The notes: generated from the letters alone by a model not told the origin. A stretch of 64,000 nt of DNA from Elmis aenea (GCA_947652605.1 OX393579.1:3844001-3908000), one strand, 5' to 3'. Shown: positions 11,137 through 23,752, counted from the stretch's first letter. Program-made: numbers and translations.

Positions 11137-11250
11137 CGTATTTAGGGGCTAATAATCCTTAACTTGCTCATAACTAACGTGTATAAGAAGTTTGAAGCCA
11201 TTTGCTATAGTTTTAAGAAAATCGATTTTTTTGTCGAAAAAAGTGCAAAG
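11137..11250 (+). repeat. A block 7, single truncated A monomer
   Basis: Same hybrid form as block 5, which is its counterpart 2,924 bp upstream. Confidence 0.95.
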
Positions 11251-11893
11251 CCTTTTTTTCTTAGTAATATGCCGTTTGTCTCAACTATTTTGAAATTTAA
11301 TTTACAAAGTTATTCAAAAAATTAAAAATTTTGAAAATTTATCTCGAAAACGGCTCTTACGATTTTGTTCAAATTGTAGTATGTTATACAGTTTATTTTT
11401 CTTAGTATAATGCCGTTTGTCTCAACTATTTTGAAATTTAATTTACAAAGTTATTCAAAAAATTAAAAATTTTGAAATTTTTTCTCGAAAACGGCTCTTA
11501 CGATTTTGTTCAAATTTTAGTATGTTATACAGATTATTTTTCTTAGTATAATGCCGTTTGTCTCAACTATTTTGAAATTTAATTTACAAAGTTATTCAGA
11601 AAATTAAAAATTTTGAAAATTTTTCTCGAAAACGGCTCTTACGATTTTGTTCAAATTTTAGTATGTTATAGAGTTTATTTTTCTTAGTATAATGCCGTTT
11701 GTCTCAACTATTTTGAAATTTAATTTACAAAGTTATTCAAAAAATTAAAAATTTTGAAAATTTTTCTCGAAAACGGCTCTTACGATTTTGTTCAAATTTT
11801 AGTATGTTATAGAGTTTATTTTTCTTAGTATAATGCCGTTTGTCGCAACTATTTTGAAATTTAATTTCCAAAGTTATTCAAAAAATTAAAAAT
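11251..11893 (+). repeat. B array 7: 4 full monomers plus a truncated one
   Basis: Counterpart of array 5, with the same order of copies: gtagtatg, cagattatt, two ctctt copies, then the gtcgcaac boundary copy. Confidence 0.95.
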
Positions 11894-12007
11894 CGTATTT
11901 AGGGGCTAATAATCCTTAACTTGCTCATAACTAACGTGTATAAGAAGTTTGAAGCCATTTGCTATAGTTTTAAGAAAATCGATTTTTTTGTCGAAAAAAG
12001 TGCAAAG
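11894..12007 (+). repeat. A block 8, single truncated A monomer
   Basis: The fifth and last of the single-A blocks, with the same hybrid code. It opens the incomplete third copy of the 2,924-bp HOR. Confidence 0.95.
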
Positions 12008-15000
12008 CCTTTTTTTCTTAGTAATATGCCGTTTGTCTCAACTATTTTGAAATTTAATTTACAAAGTTATTCAAAAAATTAAAAATTTTGAAAATTTATC
12101 TCGAAAACGGCTCTTACGATTTTGTTCAAATTGTAGTATGTTATACAGTTTATTTTTCTTAGTATAATGCCGTTTGTCTCAACTATTTTGAAATTTAATT
12201 TACAAAGTTATTCAAAAAATTAAAAATTTTGAAATTTTTTCTCGAAAACGGCTCTTACGATTTTGTTCAAATTTTAGTATGTTATACAGATTATTTTTCT
12301 TAGTATAATGCCGTTTGTCTCAACTATTTTGAAATTTAATTTACAAAGTTATTCAAAAAATTAAAAATTTTGAAAATTTATCTCGAAAACGGCTCTTACG
12401 ATTTTGTTCAAATTTTAGTATGTTATACAGTTTATTTTTCTTAGTATAATGCCGTTTGTCTCCACTATTTTGAAATTTAATTTACAAAGTTATTCAAAAA
12501 ATTAAAAATTTTGAAATTTTTTCTCGAAAACGGCTATTACGATTTTGTTCAAATTTTAGTATGTTATACAGTTTATTTTTCTTAGTATAATGCCGTTTGT
12601 CTCAACAATTTTGAAATTTAATTTACAAAGTTATTCAGAAAATAAAAAATTTTGAAAATTTTTCTCGAAAACGGCTCATACGATTTTGTTCAAATTTTAG
12701 TATGTTATAGAGTTTATTTTTCTTAGTATAATGCCGTTTGTCTCAACTATTTTGAAATTTAATTTACAAAGTTATTCAAAAAATTAAAAATTTTGAAAAT
12801 TTATCTCGAAAACGGCTCTTACGATTTTGTTCAAATTTTAGTATGTTATAGAGTTTATTTTTCTTAGTATAATGCCGTTTGTCTCCACTATTTTGAAATT
12901 TAATTTACAAAGTTATTCAAAAAATTAAAAATTTTGAAATTTTTTCTCGAAAACGGCTATTACGATTTTGTTCAAATTTTAGTATGTTATACAGTTTATT
13001 TTTCTTAGTATAATGCCGTTTGTCTCAACTATTTTGAAATTTAATTTACAAAGTAATACAAAAAATTAAAAATTTTGAAAATTTTCCTCGAAAACGGCTC
13101 ATACGATTTAGTTCAAATTTTAGTATGTTATAGAGTTTATTTTTCTTAGTATAATGCCGTTTGTCTCAACTATTTTGAAATTTAATTTACAAAGTTATTC
13201 AAAAAATTTAAAATTTTGAAATTTTTTCTCGAAAACGGCTATTACGATTTTGTTCAAATTTTAGTATGTTATAGAGTTTATTTTTCTTAGTATAATGCCG
13301 TTTGTCTCAACTATTTTGAAATTTAATTTACAAAGTTATACAAAAAATTAAAAATTTTGAAAATTTTTCTCGAAAACGGCTCATACGATTTTGTTCAAAT
13401 TTTAGTATGTTATAGAGTTTATTTTTCTTAGTATAATGCCGTTTGTCTCAACTATTTTGAAATTTAATTTACAAAGTTATTCAAAAAATTAAAAATTTTG
13501 AAAATTTATCTCGAAAACGGCTCTTACGATTTTGTTCAAATTTTAGTATGTTATACAGTTTATTTTTCTTAGTATAATGCCGTTTGTCTCCACTATTTTG
13601 AAATTTAATTTACAAAGTTATTCAAAAAATTAAAAATTTTGAAATTTTTTCTCGAAAACGGCTATTACGATTTTGTTCAAATTTTAGTATGTTATACAGT
13701 TTATTTTTCTTAGTATAATGCCGTTTGTCTCAACAATTTTGAAATTTAATTTACAAAGTTATTCAGAAAATTAAAAATTTTGAAAATTTTTCTCGAAAAC
13801 GGCTCATACGATTTTGTTCAAATTTTAGTATGTTATAGAGTTTATTTTTCTTAGTATAATGCCGTTTGTCTCAACTATTTTGAAATTTAATTTACAAAGT
13901 TATTCAAAAAATTTAAAATTTTGAAATTTTTTCTCGAAAACGGCTATTACGATTTTGTTCAAATTTTAGTATGTTATAGAGTTTATTTTTCTTAGTATAA
14001 TGCCGTTTGTCTCAACTATTTTGAAATTTAATTTACAAAGTTATACAAAAAATTAAAAATTTTGAAAATTTTTCTCGAAAACGGCTCATACGATTTTGTT
14101 CAAATTTTAGTATGTTATAGAGTTTATTTTTCTTAGTATAATGCCGTTTGTCTCAACTATTTTGAAATTTAATTTACAAAGTTATTCAAAAAATTAAAAA
14201 TTTTGAAAATTTATCTCGAAAACGGCTCTTACGATTTTGTTCAAATTTTAGTATGTTATACAGTTTATTTTTCTTAGTATAATGCCGTTTGTCTCCACTA
14301 TTTTGAAATTTAATTTACAAAGTTATTCAAAAAATTAAAAATTTTGAAATTTTTTCTCGAAAACGGCTATTACGATTTTGTTCAAATTTTAGTATGTTAT
14401 ACAGTTTATTTTTCTTAGTATAATGCCGTTTGTCTCAACAATTTTGAAATTTAATTTACAAAGTTATTCAGAAAATTAAAAATTTTGAAAATTTTTCTCG
14501 AAAACGGCTCATACGATTTTGTTCAAATTTTAGTATGTTATAGAGTTTATTTTTCTTAGTATAATGCCGTTTGTCTCAACTATTTTGAAATTTAATTTAC
14601 AAAGTTATTCAAAAAATTAAAAATTTTGAAAATTTATCTCGAAAACGGCTCTTACGATTTTGTTCAAATTTTAGTATGTTATAGAGTTTATTTTTCTTAG
14701 TATAATGCCGTTTGTCTCCACTATTTTGAAATTTAATTTACAAAGTTATTCAAAAAATTAAAAATTTTGAAATTTTTTCTCGAAAACGGCTATTACGATT
14801 TTGTTCAAATTTTAGTATGTTATACAGTTTATTTTTCTTAGTATAATGCCGTTTGTCTCAACTATTTTGAAATTTAATTTACAAAGTAATACAAAAAATT
14901 AAAAATTTTGAAAATTTTCCTCGAAAACGGCTCATACGATTTAGTTCAAATTTTAGTATGTTATAGAGTTTATTTTTCTTAGTATAATGCCGTTTGTCTC

Positions 15001-15610
15001 AACTATTTTGAAATTTAATTTACAAAGTTATTCAAAAAATTAAAAATTTTGAAATTTTTTCTCGAAAACGGCTATTACGATTTTGTTCAAATTTTAGTAT
15101 GTTATAGAGTTTATTTTTCTTAGTATAATGCCGTTTGTCTCAACTATTTTGAAATTTAATTTACAAAGTTATACAAAAAATTAAAAATTTTGAAAATTTT
15201 TCTCGAAAACGGCTCATACGATTTTGTTCAAATTTTAGTATGTTATAGAGTTTATTTTTCTTAGTATAATGCCGTTTGTCTCAACTATTTTGAAATTTAA
15301 TTTACAAAGTTATTCAAAAAATTAAAAATTTTGAAATTTTTCTCGAAAACGGCTCTTACGATTTTGTTCAAATTTTAGTATGTTATAGAGTTTATTTTTC
15401 TTAGTATAATGCAGTTTGTTTCAACTATTTTGAAAGTTAATTTACAAAGTTATTCAGAAAATTTAAAATTTTTAAATTTTTTCTCGAAAACGGCTTTTAC
15501 GATTTTGTTCAAATTTTAGTATGTTATAGAGTTTATTTTTCTTAGTATAATGCCGTTTGTCGCAACTATTTTGAAATTTAATTTCCAAAGTTATTCAAAA
15601 AATTAAAAAT
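12008..15610 (+). repeat. B array 8: 25 full monomers plus a truncated one
   Basis: It begins like array 4 and then carries an internal 5-monomer duplication. Array length is 1 bp short of 25 x 141 + 79. The deletion is a T in gaaatttttctcg near 15333-15344, one of only two net indels in all the B sequence. The last full copy has gcagtttgtttcaac and gaaagttaattt, a type shared with the ends of arrays 10, 18 and 19. Confidence 0.94.
13154..14563 (+). repeat. 705-bp higher-order repeat (5 B monomers, 2 copies)
   Basis: Copies 13154-13858 and 13859-14563 share the order aatttaaaattttg with ggctatt; gttatacaaaaa with ctcat; gaaaatttatc with ttatacag; gtctccac with ggctatt; and caacaatt with ctcat. 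The aatttaaaa marker recurs exactly 705 bp apart. Confidence 0.85.
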
Positions 15611-15882
15611 CGTATTTAGGGGCTAATAATCCTTAATTAGCTCATAACTAACGTGTATAAGAAGTTTGAAGCCATTTGCTGTAGTTTTAAGAAAATCGAT
15701 TTTTTTGTCGAAAAAAGTGCAGACTATAGCCTTTGTACTTTTCCCATTTTTCGCGAAAAATTAAAAATCGTATTTAGGGGCTAATAATCCTTAACTTGCT
15801 AATAACTAACGTGTATAAGAAGTTTGAAGCCATTTGCTATAGTTTTAAGAAAATCGATTTTTTTGTCGAAAAAAGTGCAAAG
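15611..15882 (+). repeat. A block 9, doublet
   Basis: Two A monomers start at 15611 and 15769. The first has ttaattagctcataac and gctgtag and is 158 bp because gtgcaaagac has become gtgcagac. The second is a last-type copy (gctatag, truncated at gtgcaaag). The middle copy of a triplet is missing. Confidence 0.95.
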
Positions 15883-16807
15883 CCTTTTTTTCTTAATATT
15901 ATGCCGTTTGTCTCAACTATTTTGAAATTTAATTTACAAAGTTATTCAAAAAATTAAAAATTTTGAAAATTTATCTCGAAAACGGCTCTTACGATTTTGT
16001 TCAAATTTTAGTATGTTATACAGTTTATTTTTCTTAGTATAATGCCGTTTGTCTCAACTATTTTGAAATTTAATTTACAAAGTTATTCAAAAAATTAAAA
16101 ATTTTGAAAATTTATCTCGAAAACGGCTCTTACGATTTTGTTCAAATTTTAGTATGTTATAGAGTTTATTTTTCTTAGTATAATGCCGTTTGTCTCAACT
16201 ATTTTGAAATTTAGTTTACAAAGTTATTCAAAAAATTAAAAATTTTGAAATTTTTTCTCGAAAACGGCTCTTACGATTTTGTTCAAATTTTAGTATGTTA
16301 TAGAGTTTATTTTTCTTAGTATAATGCCGTTTGTCTCAACTATTTTGAAATTTAATTTACAAAGTTATTCAGAAAATTAAAAATTTTGAAAATTTTCCTC
16401 GAAAACGGCTCATACGATTTTGTTCAAATTTTAGTATGTTATAGAGTTTATTTTTCTTAGTATAATGCCGTTTGTCTCAACTATTTTGAAATTTAATTTC
16501 CAAAGTTATTCAAAAAATTAAAAATTTTGAAAATTTTCCTCGAAAACGGCTCATACGATTTTGTTCAAATTTTAGTATGTTATAGAGTTTATTTTTCTTA
16601 GTATAATGCCGTTTGTCTCAACTATTTTAAAATTTAATTTACAAAGTTATTCAGAAAATTTAAAATTTTGAAATTTTTTCTCGAAAATGGCTTTTACGAT
16701 TTTGTTCAAATTTTAGTATGTTATAGAGTTTATTTTTCTTAGTATAATGCCGTTTGTCGCAACTATTTTGAAATTTAATTTCCAAAGTTATTCAAAAAAT
16801 TAAAAAT
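15883..16807 (+). repeat. B array 9: 6 full monomers plus a truncated one
   Basis: Private variants are cttaatattatg at the junction, aatttagtttac (about 16212), ttttaaaattt (about 16626) and cgaaaatggctttt (about 16682). It closes with the gtcgcaac boundary copy. Confidence 0.95.
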
Positions 16808-17085
16808 CGTATTTAGGGGCTAATAATCCTTAATTAGCTCATAACTAACGTGTATAAGAAGTTTGAAGCCATTTGCTGTAGTTTTAAGAAAATCGATTTT
16901 TTTGTCGAAAAAAGTGCAAAGACTATATATAGCCTTTGCACTTTTCCCATTTTTCGCGAAAAATTAAAAATCGTATTTAGGGGCTAATAATCCTTAACTT
17001 GCTAATAACTAACGTGTATAAGAAGTTTGAAGCCATTTGCTATAGTTTTAAGAAAATCGATTTTTTTGTCGAAAAAAGTGCAAAG
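16808..17085 (+). repeat. A block 10, doublet with long-palindrome variant
   Basis: Two A monomers start at 16808 and 16972. The first is 164 bp: gactatag is extended to gactatatatag and cctttgtac reads cctttgcac. The two changes together give a near-perfect palindrome at 16914-16941. The same variant occurs only in block 19, which ties the two loci together. Confidence 0.95.
16914..16941. repeat. 28-bp near-palindrome in A block 10
   Basis: Arms gtgcaaag and ctttgcac flank a centre containing ctatatatag, itself a 10-bp perfect palindrome. Only one base pair of the 28-bp dyad is mismatched. The common A monomer has arms gtgcaaag/ctttgtac around ctatag, with one more mismatch and a shorter centre. 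Confidence 0.85.
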
Positions 17086-17103
17086 CCTTTTTTTCTTAGT
17101 ATT

Positions 17104-18654
17104 ATGCCGTTTGTCTCAACTATTTTGAAATTTAATTTACAAAGTTATTCAAAAAATTAAAAATTTTGAAAATTTATCTCGAAAACGGCTCTTACGATTT
17201 TGTTCAAATTTTAGTATGTTATACAGTTTATTTTTCTTAGTATAATGCCGTTCGTCTCAACTATTTTGAAATTTAATTTACAAAGTTATTCAAAAAATTA
17301 AAAATTTTGAAAATTTATCTCGAAAACGGCTCTTACAATTTTGTTCAAATTTTAGTATGTTATACAGTTTATTTTTCTTAGTATAATGCCGTTTGTCTCA
17401 ACTAATTTGAAATTTAATTTACAAAGTTATTCAAAAAATTAAAAATTTTGAAATTTTTTCTGGAAAACGGCTCTTACGATTTTGTTCAAATTTTAGTATG
17501 TTATACAGTTTATTTTGCTTAGTTTAATGCCGTTTGTCTCAACTATTTTGAAATTTAATTTACAAAGTAATTCAGAAAATTAAAAATTTTGAAAATTTTC
17601 CTCGAAAACGGCTCATACGATTTTGTTCAAATTTTAGTATGTTATAGAGTTTATTTTTCTTAGTATAATGCCGTTTGTCTCAACTATTTTGAAATTTAAT
17701 TTCCAAAGTTATTCAAAAAATTAAAAATTTTGAAAATTTTCCTCGAAAACGGCTCATACGATTTTGTTCAAATTTTAGTATGTTATAGAGTTTATTTTTC
17801 TTAGTATAATGCCGTTTGTCTCAACAATTTTGAAATTTAATTTACAAAGTTATTCAAAAAATTAAAAATTTTGAAAATTTTCCTCGAAAACGGCTCATAC
17901 GATTTTGTTCAAATTTTAGTATGTTATAGAGTTTATTTTTCTTAGTATAATGCCGTTTGTCTCAACTATTTTGAAATTTAATTTACAAAGTTATTCAGAA
18001 AATTAAAAATTTTGAAACTTTTTCTCGAAAACGGCTCTTACGATTTTGTTCAAATTTTAGTATGTTATAGAGTTTATTTTTCTTAGTATAATGCCGTTGG
18101 TCTCAACTATTTTGAAATTTAATTTACAAAGTTATTCAAAAAATTAAAAATTTTGAAAATTTATCTCGAAAACGGCTCTTACGATTTTGTTCAAATTTTA
18201 GTATGTTATAGAGTTTATTTTTCTTAGTATAATGCCGTTCGTCTCCACTATTTTGAAATTTAATTTACAAAGTTATTCAAAAAATTAAAAATTTTGAAAT
18301 TTTTTCTCGAAAACGGCTATTACGATTTTGTTTAAATTTTAGTATGTTATAGAGTTTATTTTTCTTAGTATAATGCCGTTTGTCTCAACAATTTTGAAAT
18401 TTAATTTACAAAGTTATTCAGAAAATTAAAAATTTTGAAAATTTTCCTCGAAAACGGCTCATACGATTTTGTTCAAATTTTAGTATGTTATAGAGTTTAT
18501 TTTTCTTAGTATAATGCCGTTTGTCTCAACTATTTTGAAATTTAATTTCCAAAGTTATTCAGAAAATTAAAAATTTTGAAAATTTTCCTCGAAAACGGCT
18601 CATACGATTTTGTTCAAATTTTAGTATGTTATAGAGTTTATTTTTCTTAGTATA
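17104..18654 (+). repeat. 11-monomer B HOR unit, single copy in array 10
   Basis: The monomer order matches the unit at 32284. It contains ttttgcttag (about 17512), aaagtaattcag, gaaactttttctcg, gttggtctc (monomer at 18091) and cgttcgtctccac with ggctatt and gtttaaa. The gttggtctc copy lies 15,180 bp before its counterpart at 33271. Private differences include gttcgtctcaac near 17251, ctggaaaac near 17460 and gtttaatgcc near 17523. Confidence 0.88.
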
Positions 18655-21600
18655 ATGCCGTTTGTCTCAACTATTTTGAAATTTAATTTACAAAGTTATT
18701 CAAAAAATTAAAAATTTTGAAATTTTTTCTCGAAAACGGCTCATACGATTTTGTTCAAATTTTAGTATGTTATAGAGTTTATTTTTCTTAGTATAATGCC
18801 GTTTGTCTCAACTATTTTGAAATTTAATTTACAAAGTTATTCAGAAAATTAAAAATTTTGAAAATTTTTCTCGAAAACGGCTCTTACGATTTTGTTCAAA
18901 TTTTAGTATGTTATAGAGTTTATTTTTCTTAGTATAATGCCGTTTGTCTCAACTATTTTGAAATTTAATTTACAAAGTTATTCAGAAAATTAAAAATTTT
19001 GAAAATTTTCCTCGAAAACGGCTCATACGATTTTGTTCAAATTTTAGTATGTTATAGAGTTTATATTTCTTAGTATAATGCCGTTTGTCTCAACTATTTT
19101 GAAATTTAATTTCCAAAGTTATTCAGAAAATTAAAAATTTTGAAAATTTTCCTCGAAAACGGCTCATACGATTTTAATCAAATTTTAGTATGTTATAGAG
19201 TTTATTTTTCTTAGTATAATGCCGTTTGTCTCAACTATTTTGAAATTTAATTTACAAAGTTATTCAAAAAATTAAAAATTTTGAAAATTTTTCTCGAAAA
19301 CGGCTCATACGATTTTGTTCAAATTTTAGTATGTTATAGAGTTTATTTTTCTTAGTATAATGCCGTTTGTCTCAACTATTTTGAAATTTAATTTACAAAG
19401 TTATTCAGAAAATTCAAAATTTTGAAAATTTTCCTCGAAAACGGCTCATACGATTTTGTTCAAATTTTAGTATGTTATAAAGTTTATATTTCTTAGTATA
19501 ATGCCGTTTGTCTCAACTATTTTGAAATTTAATTTCCAAAGTTATTCAGAAAATTAAAAATTTTGAAAATTTTCCTCGAAAACGGCTCATACGATTTTAA
19601 TCAAATTTTAGTATGTTATAGAGTTTATTTTTCTTAGTATAATGCCGTTTGTCTCAACTATTTTGAAATTTAATTTACAAAGTTATTCAAAAAATTAAAA
19701 ATTTTGAAAATTTTTCTCGAAAACGGCTCATACGATTTTGTTCAAATTTTAGTATGTTATAGAGTTTATTTTTCTTAGTATAATGCCGTTTGTCTCAACT
19801 ATTTTGAAATTTAATTTACAAAGTTATTCAGAAAATTAAAAATTTTGAAAATTTTTCTCGAAAACGGCTTTTACGATTTTGTTCAAATTTTAGTATGTTA
19901 TAGAGTTTATTTTTCTTAGTATAATGCCGTTTGTCTCAACTATTTTGAAATTTAATTTACAAAGTTATTCAGAAAATTAAAAATTTTGAAAATTTTTCTC
20001 GAAAACGGCTCTTACGATTTTGTTCAAATTTTAGTATGTTATAGAGTTTATTTTTCTTAGTATAATGCCGTTTGTCTCAACTATTTTGAAATTTAATTTA
20101 CAAAGTTATTCAGAAAATTAAAAATTTTGAAAATTTTCCTCGAAAACGGCTCATACGATTTTGTTCAAATTTTAGTATGTTATAGAGTTTATATTTCTTA
20201 GTATAATGCCGTTTGTCTCAACTATTTTGAAATTTAATTTCCAAAGTTATTCAGAAAATTAAAAATTTTGAAAATTTTCCTCGAAAACGGCTCATACGAT
20301 TTTAATCAAATTTTAGTATGTTATAGAGTTTATTTTTCTTAGTATAATGCCGTTTGTCTCAACTATTTTGAAATTTAATTTACAAAGTTATTCAAAAAAT
20401 TAAAAATTTTGAAAATTTTTCTCGAAAACGGCTCATACGATTTTGTTCAAATTTTAGTATGTTATAGAGTTTATTTTTCTTAGTATAATGCCGTTTGTCT
20501 CAACTATTTTGAAATTTAATTTACAAAGTTATTCAGAAAATTAAAAATTTTGAAAATTTTCCTCGAAAACGGCTCATACGATTTTGTTCAAATTTTAGTA
20601 TGTTATAGAGTTTATATTTCTTAGTATAATGCCGTTTGTCTCAACTATTTTGAAATTTAATTTCCAAAGTTATTCAGAAAATTAAAAATTTTGAAAATTT
20701 TCCTCGAAAACGGCTCATACGATTTTAATCAAATTTTAGTATGTTATAGAGTTTATTTTTCTTAGTATAATGCCGTTTGTCTCAACTATTTTGAAATTTA
20801 ATTTACAAAGTTATTCAAAAAATTAAAAATTTTGAAAATTTTTCTCGAAAACGGCTCATACGATTTTGTTCAAATTTTAGTATGTTATAGAGTTTATTTT
20901 TCTTAGTATAATGCCGTTTGTCTCAACTATTTTGAAATTTAATTTACAAAGTTATTCAGAAAATTAAAAATTTTGAAAATTTTTCTCGAAAACGGCTTTT
21001 ACGATTTTGTTCAAATTTTAGTATGTTATAGAGTTTATTTTTCTTAGTATAATGCCGTTTGTCTCAACTATTTTGAAATTTAATTTACAAAGTTATTCAG
21101 AAAATTAAAAATTTTGAAAATTTTCCTCGAAAACGGCTCATACGATTTTGTTCAAATTTTAGTATGTTATAGAGTTTATATTTCTTAGTATAATGCCGTT
21201 TGTCTCAACTATTTTGAAATTTAATTTCCAAAGTTATTCAGAAAATTAAAAATTTTGAAAATTTTCCTCGAAAACGGCTCATACGATTTTAATCAAATTT
21301 TAGTATGTTATAGAGTTTATTTTTCTTAGTATAATGCCGTTTGTCTCAACTATTTTGAAATTTAATTTACAAAGTTATTCAAAAAATTAAAAATTTTGAA
21401 AATTTTTCTCGAAAACGGCTCATACGATTTTGTTCAAATTTTAGTATGTTATAGAGTTTATTTTTCTTAGTATAATGCCGTTTGTCTCAACTATTTTGAA
21501 ATTTAATTTACAAAGTTATTCAGAAAATTAAAAATTTTGAAAATTTTTCTCGAAAACGGCTCCTACGATTTTGTTCAAATTTTAGTATGTTATAGAGTTT

Positions 21601-21817
21601 ATTTTTCTTAGTATAATGCCGTTTGTCTCAACTATTTTGAAAGTTAATTTACAAAGTTATTCAGAAAATTTAAAATTTTGAAATTTTTTCTCGAAAACGG
21701 CTTTTACGATTTTGTTCAAATTTTAGTATGTTATAGAGTTTATTTTTCTTAGTATAATGCCGTTTGTCGCAACTATTTTGAAATTTAATTTACAAAGTTA
21801 TTCAAAAAATTAAAAAT
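18655..21817 (+). repeat. ttttaatcaaa-family B HOR (array 10)
   Basis: A short cassette repeats here: a cagaaaa/ctcat copy ending tttatatttctt, then a ttcc copy with ttttaatcaaa, then a caaaaaa/ctcat copy. taatca occurs at 19175, 19598, 20303, 20726 and 21290, spaced 3, 5, 3 and 4 monomers, so ggctttt and ctctt copies are inserted at intervals. The part from about 19924 on matches 51742-53635 in order. Confidence 0.85.
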
Positions 21818-22252
21818 CGTATTTAGGGGCTAATAATCCTTAATTAGCTCATAACTAACGTGTATAAGAAGTTTGAAGCCATTTGCTGTAGTTTTAAGAA
21901 AATCGATTTTTTTGTCGAAAAAAGTGCAAAGACTATAGCCTTTGTACTTTTCCCATTTTTCGCGAAAAATTAAAAATCGTATTTAGGGGCTAATAATCCT
22001 TAACTTGCTAATAACTAACGTGTATAAGAAGTTTGAAGCCATTTGCTGTAGTTTTAAGAAAATCGATTTTTTTGTCGAAAAAAGTGCAAAGACTTATAGC
22101 CTTTGTACTTTTCCCATTTTTCGCGAAAAATTAAAAATCGTATTTAGGGGCTAATAATCCTTAACTTGCTAATAACTAACGTGTATAAGAAGTTTGAAGC
22201 CGTTTGCTATAGTTTTAAGAAAATCGATTTTTTTGTCGAAAAAAGTGCAAAG
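21818..22252 (+). repeat. A block 11, triplet of the acttatag type
   Basis: Copies start at 21818, 21978 and 22139. The middle copy has a 1-bp insertion (gacttatagcc) and the last has gaagccgtttgctatag. These two markers define a block subtype also seen at blocks 14, 16 and 20. Confidence 0.96.
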
Positions 22253-23318
22253 CCTTTTTTTCTTAGTATTATGCCGTTTGTCTCAACTATTTTGAAATTT
22301 AATTTACAAAGTTATTCAAAAAATTAAAAATTTTGAAAATTTATCTCGAAAACGGCTCTTACGATTTTGTTTAAATTTTAGTATGTTATACAGTTTATTT
22401 TTCTTAGTATAATGCCGTTTGTCTCAACTATTTTGAAATTTAATTTACAAAGTTATTCAAAAAATTAAAAATTTTGAAATTTTTTCTCGAAAACGGCTTT
22501 TACGATTTTGTTCAAATTTTAGTATGTTATACAGTTTATTTTTCTTAGTATAATGCCGTTTGTCTCAACTATTTTGAAATTTAATTTACAAAGTTATTCA
22601 GAAAATTAAAAATTTTGAAAATTTTCCTCGAAAACGGCTCATACGATTTTGTTCAAATTTTAGTATGTTATAGAGTTTATTTTTCTTAGTATAATGCCGT
22701 TTGTCTCAACTATTTTGAAATTTAATTTCCAAAGTTATTCAAAAAATTAAAAATTTTGAAAATTTTCCTCGAAAACGGCTCATACGATTTTGTTCAAATT
22801 TTAGTATGTTATAGAGTTTATTTTTCTTAGTATAATGCCGTTTGTCTCAACTATTTTGAAATTTAATTTCCAAAGTTATTCAAAAAATTAAAAATTTTGA
22901 AAATTTTCCTCGAAAACGGCTCATACGATTTTGTTCAAATTTTAGTATGTTATAGAGTTTATTTTTCTTAGTATAATGCCGTTTGTCTCAACTATTTTGA
23001 AATTAAATTTACAAAGTTATTCAGAAAATTAAAAATTTTGAAAATTTTTCTCGAAAACGGCTCTTACGATTTTAGTCAAATTTTAGTATGTTATAGAGTT
23101 TGTTTTTCTTAGTATAATGCCGTTTGTCTCAACTATTTTGAAATTTAATTTACAAAGTTATTCAAAAAATTAAAAATTTTGAAATTTTTTCTCGAAAACG
23201 GCTCTTACGATTTTGTTCAAATTTTAGTATGTTATAGAATTTATTTTTCTTAGTATAATGCCGTTTGTCGCAACTATTTTGAAATTTAATTTCCAAAGTT
23301 ATTCAAAAAATTAAAAAT
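22253..23318 (+). repeat. B array 11: 7 full monomers plus a truncated one
   Basis: Monomer order: ctctt with gtttaaa; ggctttt; ctcat; two ttcc/ctcat copies; gaaattaaattt with ttttagtcaaa and gtttgttttt; and a ctctt copy with ttatagaattt. Arrays 16 and 20 follow the same acttatag-type blocks and have the same order. Array 14 differs only in its last full copy. Confidence 0.95.
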
Positions 23319-23752
23319 CGTATTTAGGGGCTAATAATCCTTAATTAGCTCATAACTAACGTGTATAAGAAGTTTGAAGCCATTTGCTGTAGTTTTAAGA
23401 AAATCGATTTTTTTGTCGAAAAAAGTGCAAAGACTATAGCCTTTGTACTTTTCCCATTTTTCGCGAAAAATTAAAAATCGTATTTAGGGGCTAATAATCC
23501 TTAACTTGCTAATAACTAACGTGTATAAGAAGTTTGAAGCCATTTGCTGTAGTTTTAAGAAAATCGATTTTTTTGTCGAAAAAAGTGCAAAGACTATAGC
23601 CTTTGTACTTTTCCCATTTTTCGCGAAAAATTAAAAATCGTATTTAGGGGCTAATAATCCTTAACTTGCTAATAACTAACGTGTATAAGAAGTTTGAAGC
23701 CATTTGCTATAGTTTTAAGAAAATCGATTTTTTTGTCGAAAAAAGTGCAAAG
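23319..23752 (+). repeat. A block 12, triplet
   Basis: Copies start at 23319, 23479 and 23639, the first with ttaattagctcataac. Standard last copy gccatttgctatag. It lies 1,501 bp after block 11. Confidence 0.96.

Larger units (their letters stand above)
6046..11893 (+). repeat. 2,924-bp higher-order repeat, two complete copies
   Basis: Copies run 6046-8969 and 8970-11893. Each is A + 14.56 B + A + 4.56 B. A third, incomplete copy starts at 11894: its tagttc marker at 13109 is again 2,924 bp after 10185. The third copy's left end (gtagtatg, cagattatt) matches the first copy better than the second, so the copies have exchanged sequence since they arose. Confidence 0.9.
17086..21817 (+). repeat. 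B array 10: 33 full monomers plus a truncated one
   Basis: No net indel (4,732 bp = 33 x 141 + 79). It has two parts: one 11-monomer HOR copy of the type that fills array 19 (17104-18654), then a second family marked by tttatatttctt and ttttaatcaaa. It ends with ggctcct, then gaaagttaattt, then the gtcgcaac boundary copy, which here has ttacaaag instead of ttccaaag. Confidence 0.95.

Noticed and set aside
6160..15610. LTR or other transposon, given long direct repeats such as the 2,924-bp unit
   Set aside because: The units divide completely into A and B monomers in one orientation. There is no coding capacity, terminal inverted repeat or target-site duplication.
19056..19070. Yeast-type replication origin core (tttatattt) in the tttatatttctt B variant
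   Set aside because: The 9-bp core fits, but the flanking g and c do not, and such words are common in AT-rich DNA. Nothing else suggests a yeast-like origin.
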